This document shows, in pieces, positions 32,818-37,629 of a stretch of DNA of 39,469 bases (within the stretch, counting starts at the first letter, position 1; every line of letters starts with the position of its first letter). The stretch covers positions 1-39,469 of the IMG/VR virus record IMGVR_UViG_3300027733_001642; one strand, written 5' to 3'. The DNA comes from a virus. The notes under the pieces were generated by a model, which had not been told where the DNA came from, did no database searches, and worked only from the letters and a program-made list of their open reading frames with translations. The position numbers and the translations under genes were made by a program.

Positions 32818-32870
32818 CAGGTTATGTTAAATTTTAAATAAAAAATAAAGTTGCTGTATCTAACCTTATG
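32818..32870 (-). promoter_or_regulatory. Ro-like mRNA leader element (RNA family member)
   Basis: On the minus strand AGGTTA (in AGGTTAG) pairs with TAACCT, and one base after the 7-nt arm comes TACAGCAAC, the signature of the RNA family in this region. The insert is short and AT-rich. The predicted transcript start (about 32869) is only 3 nt before the helix. The 3' arm runs into G and the Shine-Dalgarno GAGGA, so a protein bound here could block translation. Confidence 0.6.
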
Positions 32871-32875
32871 CAAAC

Positions 32876-32903
32876 AGTATAACAGATTTATCAAATCTGT
32901 CAA
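32876..32903 (-). promoter_or_regulatory. promoter of Ro-like gene with palindromic operator
   Basis: TTGACA, 16-bp spacer, TATACT on the minus strand. The palindrome ACAGATTT-GAT-AAATCTGT (32882-32900) covers the last three bases of the -35 box and the spacer, the usual position for a repressor site. Confidence 0.75.
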
Positions 32904-32917
32904 CTATTTTGGTTTAA

Positions 32918-33087
32918 CAGGATGGTTGAGCATTTTATTTTAGTGTTCTGGTCGAGCATTGCTCCTCGACCCTATCTACAGTATTCTGTTGTAGCTCATA
33001 TCTTATATACGTACAACCTAGTTGTATATAAGCATTAATTGTAGTGTAGGTTTCCCTACACAAAGGTTTGCAGTATCCATCCTAAAA
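32918..33087 (-). ncRNA. RNA family element B, 165-nt multi-hairpin RNA
   Basis: Closing helix AGGATG(G) with (C)CATCCT, then signature TACTGCAAAC. Inside are four hairpins: GTGTAGG-GAAA-CCTACAC with a GNRA loop, CTTATATA...TATATAAG with inner CAAC/GTTG, CTACA...TGTAG and GGTCGAG...CTCGACC, plus TGAGC/GCTCA closing the last two. It follows element F and ends 14 nt before the -35 box of the Ro-like gene. The most elaborate member of the family and a good candidate Y-like RNA. Confidence 0.65.
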
Positions 33088-33091
33088 TAAA

Positions 33092-33190
33092 CGGTATAGT
33101 TGTTCCGATTGTTTAGACTAGTTAACGGTGTCCTAGCTTGTCCGTGAAACCACAGACTCCATTATGTGTGTTGCTGTACCTATACCAAAA
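33092..33190 (-). ncRNA. RNA family element F
   Basis: Closing helix GGTATAG/CTATACC, a different 7-bp sequence from the AGGAT type, followed by G and the signature TACAGCAACA. A 7-bp hairpin GTCTGTG-GTTT-CACGGAC and a CTAG/CTAG hairpin lie inside. It begins 10 nt after the stop of the peptidyl-prolyl isomerase gene, so it is probably on the same transcript. Confidence 0.62.
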
Positions 33191-33199
33191 CTGTGTGTA

Positions 33200-33472
33200 C
33201 TAACCAGTACGTTTAATTATATGCCAGCCAAACTGTGTTTGAACTGGTTCGCTAATTTTACCAATGTCTAATGCAAATGCTGCATTTTCAAATTCAGGAA
33301 CCATTTGGCCTTGGCCAAATGAACCTAAATGACCTTGATTCCGCCCGCTTGGGCACTTACTTACTATTGCAGCTAATGCACCAAAGTCGGCACCTTCATT
33401 AAGTTGTTGATGCAATTGGGTAACTGCTTCTTGAGTTTCGACTAAAATATGACTTGCTTGAATTATTGACAT
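33200..33472 (-). CDS. parvulin-type peptidyl-prolyl isomerase
   Basis: A 90-residue single-domain parvulin (PpiC-like). ASHILVETQEAV, SKCPSGRNQGHLGSFGQGQMVPEFENAAFAL and VQTQFGWHIIKR match the rotamase core, including the two active-site histidines. The ATG at 33472 has AAGGA 6 nt upstream; a longer frame would run into RNA element A. It assists protein folding in the cytoplasm, perhaps of virion or RNP proteins. Confidence 0.88.
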   Translation of the reverse strand: MSIIQASHILVETQEAVTQLHQQLNEGADFGALAAIVSKCPSGRNQGHLGSFGQGQMVPEFENAAFALDIGKISEPVQTQFGWHIIKRTG

Positions 33473-33499
33473 AGTGTTCCTTAAAATAAAAGTACATAG

Positions 33500-33589
33500 C
33501 AGGATCTTATAGTTTGGTAGAATTGAACTACCTAACAAAAATGATTAGTTTTCGTATTATCCAAAAGTGTTGCTGTAAAGATCCTAAAA
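33500..33589 (-). ncRNA. RNA family element A, contains a T-arm-like hairpin
   Basis: Closing helix AGGATCTT/AAGATCCT (8 bp), signature TACAGCAACA. Inside are three hairpins, TTTT...AAAA, CTAA...TTAG, and GGTAG-TTCAATT-CTACC, the last identical in form to a tRNA T-arm. A D-arm and acceptor partner are not visible, so this is not a normal tRNA. It follows element T1 by 4 nt and precedes the isomerase gene. Confidence 0.62.
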
Positions 33590-33593
33590 TAGG

Positions 33594-33708
33594 CAGGATA
33601 CGGGTTTTAGTCAATTACTCTACCAACTGAGCTAACGTTGCAAAAGCACCGTGCAGGAATTGAACCTGCGACACATTGAAATATAGTTTGCTGAATGTAT
33701 CCTAAAAA
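33594..33708 (-). ncRNA. RNA family element T1 with circularly permuted tRNA-Lys-like module
   Basis: Closing helix AGGATAC/GTATCCT and signature TTCAGCAAAC. The insert is a tRNA in permuted order. First the 3' half (33679-33646): TCAAT, variable GTGTC, T-arm GCAGG-TTCAATT-CCTGC, acceptor ACGGTGC. Then a TTTT loop. Then the 5' half (33641-33609): acceptor GCAACGT, TA, D-arm GCTC..AGTTGGTA..GAGT, A, ATTGA. Acceptor pairs at 6 of 7 positions and ATTGA with TCAAT. Sequence is closest to tRNA-Lys. The open end is at the anticodon arm, as in the tRNA mimic of Y RNAs. It begins 3 nt after the oxygenase stop. Confidence 0.7.
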
Positions 33709-33710
33709 TG

Positions 33711-34307
33711 TTATTCTTGTTTAATATAAAAATTTAAAGTTGCTCTTGCAGTATCACCGTAATGAAAAAAATTATGCCATGTGTGTTCATTAGGTGCAAA
33801 CATCATGCCAGTGTTAAGTTTCCACGGAATAATTGAATGAAAATCTTCTTTTTGATCACCAGTATATAGTATTGTCCCAGTTGAATCATCCGGAGTTAGA
33901 TATACTACAAAAGTCATTGCTTTGTTATACGAACCTAAATAATCAGAATGAATTTGATACCAGATATTATGAGTAATACTAAATTGACTAGTAATTTTGT
34001 ATTCTTTAGCACTATCATAATTATTAAGTTTTTTTAAAATAGAAATGTAATTATTAGAAATAATCTCAGTTTTATCATAAATTATATTTAAGGTTTCAAT
34101 TTTCATTCCAGCAGCTAGCAACTCTGCGTTATGTAGTTTAAAATCAATTGATGCACTGCCTACTGGCCGAACACTTTTTGCAAGAGCTGCTGCAACTGGT
34201 ATTGCATCTTTAATCGACGTTAATTCTTGTTGATTAAATACATTTTCAATTATTAAATAATTCCATGGATCGGTTATTACAGTTGCATCTAATATTTGTT
34301 TAATCAT
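33711..34307 (-). CDS. 2OG-Fe(II) oxygenase (prolyl-4-hydroxylase-like)
   Basis: A 198-residue double-stranded beta-helix protein. Iron ligands His120-x-Asp122 (YQIHSDYLGSYNKAM) and a distal His in EHTWHNF (His178 preferred), with Arg188 (TARATLNFY) as the 2-oxoglutarate anchor. The FVVYLTPDDSTGTILY strand is typical of phage 2OG oxygenases. Substrate unknown. The gene ends 3 nt from RNA element T1. Confidence 0.75.
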   Translation of the reverse strand: MIKQILDATVITDPWNYLIIENVFNQQELTSIKDAIPVAAALAKSVRPVGSASIDFKLHNAELLAAGMKIETLNIIYDKTEIISNNYISILKKLNNYDSAKEYKITSQFSITHNIWYQIHSDYLGSYNKAMTFVVYLTPDDSTGTILYTGDQKEDFHSIIPWKLNTGMMFAPNEHTWHNFFHYGDTARATLNFYIKQE

Positions 34308-34468
34308 AATTTATAAATTTAGCAGAATGCATTTATCTTCAATTGCGTATACCATTTCGCCTTATGTAACAAGTTACCATGCAGACAATAAGAAAAAACA
34401 CACTGCCTGTGAACTAACACTACAAGAATTATTACAAAAAATTAATATATGGGATCAAAAGTACAGTG

Positions 34469-34542
34469 AGCGACGTACCGGTCTCGAACCGGTCTTGTTC
34501 TAACTTGGAAGGATAGTGCCATACCTACTAGGCGAACGTCGC
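34469..34542 (-). tRNA. tRNA-Gly(TCC) in an extended acceptor helix
   Basis: Acceptor GCGACGT/ACGTCGC, D-arm GCC/GGC, anticodon loop CTTCCAA (anticodon TCC), T-arm ACCGG-TTCGAGA-CCGGT. The anticodon stem has one U-U mismatch (position 30-40). CCA is not encoded. The acceptor helix continues outward as a perfect 20-bp inverted repeat (34457-34476 with 34536-34555). The surrounding ~490-nt gap (34308-34799) holds this tRNA, element C, tRNA-Thr and otherwise no convincing gene. Confidence 0.85.
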
Positions 34543-34654
34543 TCACTGTACTTTTTGTATTAACTAGATGCATTAATTTTTACCATCGAAAGTAATAATT
34601 ACTGACTGCATTTGACTCTTTTTTCTTTATCATTGTGTAAACAATATTGTAAAA

Positions 34655-34715
34655 CAGGATGTGTGTTTTCTTTATTTTCAATTAAAGTTTTTAAATTGCA
34701 GAATACATCCTAAAT
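34655..34715 (-). ncRNA. RNA family element C (short)
   Basis: Closing helix AGGATGT/ACATCCT, signature TTCTGCAATT, one hairpin CAATT...AATTG inside, then an A-rich tail (AAGAAAACAC). It begins 2 nt after the CCA of tRNA-Thr, so its 5' end would be made by tRNA 3' processing. Confidence 0.58.
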
Positions 34716-34716
34716 T

Positions 34717-34791
34717 TGGAGCCCCCTGCCGGAATCGAACCGACTTATGATGATTACAAGTCAACTGCATCGCCACTTATGCTTAGGGGGC
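34717..34791 (-). tRNA. tRNA-Thr(TGT)
   Basis: Acceptor GCCCCCT/AGGGGGC, D-arm GCAT...ATGC, anticodon loop CTTGTAA, T-arm TCGG-TTCGATT-CCGG, encoded CCA. One U-U mismatch in the anticodon stem (28-42). Confidence 0.88.
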
Positions 34792-34799
34792 ATTATTTG

Positions 34800-34955
34800 T
34801 TACTTATGTTTTGCACCGCATACGGTACAGGTAAATTCTTTTTTAGATGATTCGTTCATTACGCGCATGCCATTGCCATATGTAGCATCTTGGTAATCTG
34901 CAGCATGACCGCCTTTACAATGACATTTTTTTACTTCAGTAGTTGAACTTGCCAT
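34800..34955 (-). CDS. zinc-ribbon-like small protein, 51 aa
   Basis: A 51-residue protein starting MASSTTEVKKCHCKGGHAAD, with CxC, a His and a C-terminal CTVCGAKHK pair, probably binding zinc. GAGG lies 8 nt upstream of the ATG. It is 1 nt after the stop of the basic small gene upstream. Function unknown. Confidence 0.62.
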   Translation of the reverse strand: MASSTTEVKKCHCKGGHAADYQDATYGNGMRVMNESSKKEFTCTVCGAKHK

Positions 34956-34956
34956 T

Positions 34957-35139
34957 TTATTTACCTCGCTTTACTAACACTTTAATTCGATTTTGAAATT
35001 TGTTTTTATCTTTAAGTCTTGTTGCTTTTTCAGATAAGTCTTGTAATTTCGCAATGCTTAACGGTCCTAATTTCATTCTACCGTTTCTTGTTTGATTTGG
35101 CGCTTTTCTTGGTAATGATGATTTACTAACGTTTGCCAT
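34957..35139 (-). CDS. small basic conserved phage protein, 60 aa
   Basis: A 60-residue protein starting MANVSKSSLPRKAPNQTRNG and continuing RMKLGPLSIAKLQDL, a conserved type in T4-like marine phages. Strongly basic, so it probably binds nucleic acid or a virion component. Driven by a near-consensus promoter 30 nt upstream. Confidence 0.7.
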   Translation of the reverse strand: MANVSKSSLPRKAPNQTRNGRMKLGPLSIAKLQDLSEKATRLKDKNKFQNRIKVLVKRGK

Positions 35140-35168
35140 TGTGTTCCTTTGTTATTAATTATGTGTAT

Positions 35169-35196
35169 ATTATACACGTTTAATTTAAATTGTCAA
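35169..35196 (-). promoter_or_regulatory. sigma70 promoter
   Basis: TTGACA, 16-bp spacer, TATAAT on the minus strand, about 30 nt before the gene at 35139. Confidence 0.8.
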
Positions 35197-35199
35197 CCT

Positions 35200-35379
35200 T
35201 TATTTGTCAGCGTGAGTACTGTGTGAGTTTGAAATAACTTCATTGGTATGTTTTTCGTTATTATTAACATCTAGTTCTTTAACAGTATTTTCTTTTTTTC
35301 CAAAGATCCTATCCCAGTTATCATCAAATTTTGATTTGCTAACACTCAACGGTCTTGCTCTACTACCTTTTCCAGCCAT
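35200..35379 (-). CDS. small conserved phage protein, 59 aa
   Basis: A 59-residue protein starting MAGKGSRARPLSVSKSKFDD and continuing NWDRIFGKK. The MAGKGSR.RP...S...FD.NWDRIFGKK pattern recurs in T4-like phages of marine bacteria, while the C-terminal half is variable. Function unknown. It ends 4 nt before the -35 box of the next promoter. Confidence 0.68.
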   Translation of the reverse strand: MAGKGSRARPLSVSKSKFDDNWDRIFGKKENTVKELDVNNNEKHTNEVISNSHSTHADK

Positions 35380-35401
35380 AATCTAATCCTCTTAATAATA
35401 T

Positions 35402-35489
35402 TGGCGGAAGGTGTGGGATTCGAACCCACGCGACCCGTTAAGGTCGACGGTTTAGCAAACCGCTCCATTAACCACTCTGGCAACCTTCC
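35402..35489 (-). tRNA. tRNA-Ser(GCT), copy 1
   Basis: Class II tRNA: acceptor GGAAGGT/ACCTTCC, anticodon loop with GCT (GGTTTGCTAAACC), long variable arm GTCGACC...GGGTC, T-arm GTGGG-TTCGAAT-CCCAC, CCA encoded. It differs at one base from copy 2. Confidence 0.93.
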
Positions 35490-35497
35490 AGTTTTTG

Positions 35498-36220
35498 TTA
35501 TAAATTTCTTTTTTCTAATTCTTCAAGTATTTTATCAGCAATCACTCTATGCCCATATAAATTTGGATGATTGCCGCATGGTTTAATATATTTTAAAAAT
35601 ACAGATTGTTTTGAAAGTATTTCAGTTATACTTCGCCACGAGTATACATCTTTTTTAAGATCCCATGATTCGTTAACTAAACACGTATCGGGCGATAGTA
35701 ACCAGGCACTTTTAGGTACTATATTTACTTCTTTGTTAATCTTAAAACTTCGCAATTCCGGAAAAAAGTGCGGAGTAATGTTGTGTTGTATGCACATTAG
35801 AAAAATTTGATTTAACACTAATGTTGTGTCATACGTTACAAACTCTAGATAAGTATGATGCCCGTCCCATTCTGGAATATGAATATGATGATGGTCGCCA
35901 TTGTTGTCGATTAAAAAAGTCCGTTCTGCAAAAGGTAAGCTAAAAAATGCAGTATAGCAACAGTCAGATGTTAATTCATTTTTACAAAATTGAATTAAGG
36001 AATACAATTGCCACCCTAACGCTGCACCACCTCTACCAAAATTAATATAATCTGCATTTCGCGCTTGCGATACTAAATGCGGAAATGCGAGCTCGGGTCG
36101 ATCGCGATGCGGTCTTACAAATCTATGATTAGGTAAATTCAAAGTGTATTCATTATAATAGATTGCTAATTCCGAACCAAGAAGATAACTTCCTCCAAAC
36201 CAAAGATCAATATTTTTCAT
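35498..36220 (-). CDS. SGNH-like hydrolase family protein
   Basis: A 240-residue protein. The N-terminus DLWFGGSYLLGSELA replaces the usual GDS with GGS; a glycine block GRGGAALGW follows, and the C-terminal CGNHPNLYGHRVIADKILEEL has the HPN..GH ending of SGNH proteins. The serine nucleophile is still present, but the motif is unusual. It shares one base with the next SGNH gene. Confidence 0.6.
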   Translation of the reverse strand: MKNIDLWFGGSYLLGSELAIYYNEYTLNLPNHRFVRPHRDRPELAFPHLVSQARNADYINFGRGGAALGWQLYSLIQFCKNELTSDCCYTAFFSLPFAERTFLIDNNGDHHHIHIPEWDGHHTYLEFVTYDTTLVLNQIFLMCIQHNITPHFFPELRSFKINKEVNIVPKSAWLLSPDTCLVNESWDLKKDVYSWRSITEILSKQSVFLKYIKPCGNHPNLYGHRVIADKILEELEKRNL

Positions 36221-36813
36221 TAGTTTTCCTTTTCTAATATTGATATCAACTTTTCAAAAATAACTTTATTACCGTATACATCAAAATGATTAATTTTTCC
36301 TGTATGCTGACTAAGTAATTCTAAAAAATTTATTGTATTTTTAAAAGTATATACAGATATAGCTGAAAAATTGTTAATATGAATTATTTTACTGTTAAGA
36401 GTGCCAAGCATCAAATCAATTTCTTTACAAATTAAATTATGTACAAACAGTGCATACTCGTCATTAAAAAAGTCTTCGTAAAATTTAATAATTGGAAGAA
36501 CATTTGGATTTAACCCACTGTGTTCTTTTAAATCTGAATAAATTAAATCACAATTTTTATGCAAAGGATCATTAGCATGTATAGGATGCTTTTTAACCGG
36601 TATTCTAAACGGACTAGTGTGTGAAATAATTATAACATCAAAGATTTCCAATTTTATCAAACAAAGCTGTTGATAAATTTTATATTCACTGCATCCTGCT
36701 TGTGCTAAATTTGTTACATTGTATTTTGTTGCTAGTAAATTTGGCCAACCTTCTCCTGTATACTTTACAGTCCAGTCAGCAGCAAAACTATCACCACAAA
36801 TTAATATTTTCAT
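36220..36813 (-). CDS. SGNH/GDSL-like hydrolase
   Basis: A 197-residue protein with block I MKILICGDSFAADW, a QAGCSEYKIYQQL block II/III, and a C-terminal NHFDVYGNKVIFEKLI. The Asp-His pair at the C-terminus is present, though shortened. It pairs with the gene at 35498, probably acting on the same substrate, and follows the tRNA-His gene in the same direction. Confidence 0.62.
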   Translation of the reverse strand: MKILICGDSFAADWTVKYTGEGWPNLLATKYNVTNLAQAGCSEYKIYQQLCLIKLEIFDVIIISHTSPFRIPVKKHPIHANDPLHKNCDLIYSDLKEHSGLNPNVLPIIKFYEDFFNDEYALFVHNLICKEIDLMLGTLNSKIIHINNFSAISVYTFKNTINFLELLSQHTGKINHFDVYGNKVIFEKLISILEKEN

Positions 36814-36834
36814 AATTATCTAAAAGTCCTTAGG

Positions 36835-36908
36835 GGTGAACGACGGGACTTGAACCCGCAAAATCTCGAATCACAATCGAGGACGTCTACCAATTCCGTC
36901 ACGTCCAC
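36835..36908 (-). tRNA. tRNA-His(GTG)
   Basis: Acceptor GTGGACG/CGTTCAC, anticodon arm CTCGA-TTGTGAT-TCGAG, T-arm CGGG-TTCAAGT-CCCG. C73 is present, but the gene encodes T, not G, at -1. CCA is not encoded. The D-arm GGAATTGGTAGAC resembles Leu tRNAs. Confidence 0.85.
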
Positions 36909-36927
36909 ACCTAAGAACTCTATTTAA

Positions 36928-36994
36928 CAGGATGCAGCTATACGTGTGTTGATTAGAAATCAAATGTATAATTGTTGCTGTAGGCATCCTAAAA
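36928..36994 (-). ncRNA. RNA family element D (short)
   Basis: Closing helix AGGATGC/GCATCCT, signature TACAGCAACA, inner helix TATAC/GTATA, and the hairpin TTGAT-TTCTA-ATCAA. It begins 3 nt after the stop of the gene at 36998 and ends 20 nt before tRNA-His. Confidence 0.6.
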
Positions 36995-36997
36995 CTG

Positions 36998-37231
36998 TTA
37001 AATCCAAACTAATCTTGCTATTGTAGCTTGTTTTGGATCTTTAAACATTAAAACTATTTCGTTAACCGGTTCATAACCGTTTATATTATCTGTGTGTCGC
37101 CGACAATGCCATTTGTAATCAACATCGTAAACTAGGTTGCGTTCCTTGCACCATTTTGACATCTGATGTGCTTTTTTAGCATCCCCTGGTACAATAACAA
37201 CTCCGTGTTCATATGCGTAATCTGTATTCAT
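36998..37231 (-). CDS. small conserved hypothetical protein
   Basis: A 77-residue protein starting MNTDYAYEHGVVIVPGDAKK. The frame is open upstream through tRNA-Ser, but the ATG at 37231 is the first outside it. A segment KDPKQATIARLVW at the end looks like a helix; no motif recognised. Confidence 0.58.
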   Translation of the reverse strand: MNTDYAYEHGVVIVPGDAKKAHQMSKWCKERNLVYDVDYKWHCRRHTDNINGYEPVNEIVLMFKDPKQATIARLVWI

Positions 37232-37246
37232 ATTTTCTATATTAGG

Positions 37247-37334
37247 TGGCGGAAGATGATAGCATCGAACTATTAACCCGTCAAGGTTACTACGGTTTTC
37301 AAGACCGCGCAAGGAGCCAACCTCAGCATCTTCC
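37247..37334 (-). tRNA. tRNA-Ser(TGA)
   Basis: Class II tRNA with acceptor GGAAGAT/ATCTTCC, anticodon loop CTTGAAA, long variable arm, T-loop TTCGATG, CCA encoded. The T-stem has one weak pair. Confidence 0.88.
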
Positions 37335-37352
37335 AAATTAATTATGAGTAAT

Positions 37353-37426
37353 TATCATTGCTAGGAGTTGAACCTAGATTTCCCGCCTTGTTAGGAAAGC
37401 GCCTACGCCATTTAGACGACAATAAT
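37353..37426 (-). tRNA. tRNA, anticodon uncertain (AAC, Val?)
   Basis: Acceptor ATTATTG/CAATGAT with the helix extended by two further pairs, D-arm GTCT...AGGC, T-arm CTAGG-TTCAACT-CCTAG. A 7-nt loop CTAACAA gives anticodon AAC, but its stem has a U-C mismatch and G-U pairs. An alternative 5-bp stem CGCTT/AGGCG leaves an 8-nt loop. No encoded CCA. Confidence 0.6.
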
Positions 37427-37437
37427 AACTATCAAGA

Positions 37438-37508
37438 CATAAGTATTTTACGGAGTTCCATGCGCTGCCTAGTATGACCGCAAACCCGACTAGAATGTAA
37501 TACTTATG
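37438..37508 (-). ncRNA. tRNA-spacer structured RNA (candidate)
   Basis: Arms CATAAGTATT and AATACTTATG (10 bp) enclose about 50 nt between the two neighbouring tRNAs. A second hairpin with GCTTG/CAAGC follows towards tRNA-Met. It lacks the UWCWGCAA signature of the other elements. It could be a processing element or another small RNA. Confidence 0.4.
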
Positions 37509-37543
37509 ACTTAACAGTGCTTGTCTTTCCAAGCTGTCATAGA

Positions 37544-37619
37544 TGGTTGCGAAGGGTTGGAATCGAACCAACGTCCTCTGGGTTATGAGCCCAGCTATCT
37601 ACCACTGATATACCTCGCA
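37544..37619 (-). tRNA. tRNA-Met(CAT)
   Basis: Acceptor TGCGAGG/CTTCGCA, D-arm TATC...GATA, anticodon arm CTGGG-CTCATAA-CCCAG, T-arm GTTGG-TTCGATT-CCAAC, then one extra base, CCA encoded. Whether it is elongator Met or Ile with a modified C34 cannot be told. Confidence 0.88.
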
Positions 37620-37629
37620 TAATATATAA

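Noticed and set aside
33500-33708. A group I or archaeal-type intron-split tRNA
   Set aside because: The inserted stretches are far too short for a group I intron core, and the first half's acceptor matches the upstream 3' half (6/7), not the downstream T-arm. Permutation explains the pairing better.
34327-34503. A 58-codon plus-strand ORF starting MHLSSIAY
   Set aside because: No ribosome site, and its 3' part runs antisense through tRNA-Gly. Protein-like composition alone is not enough.
35401-35586. Plus-strand ORF beginning MAEGVGFEPTRPVKVDG
   Set aside because: It is the reverse complement of tRNA-Ser read as protein, a frequent database artefact.
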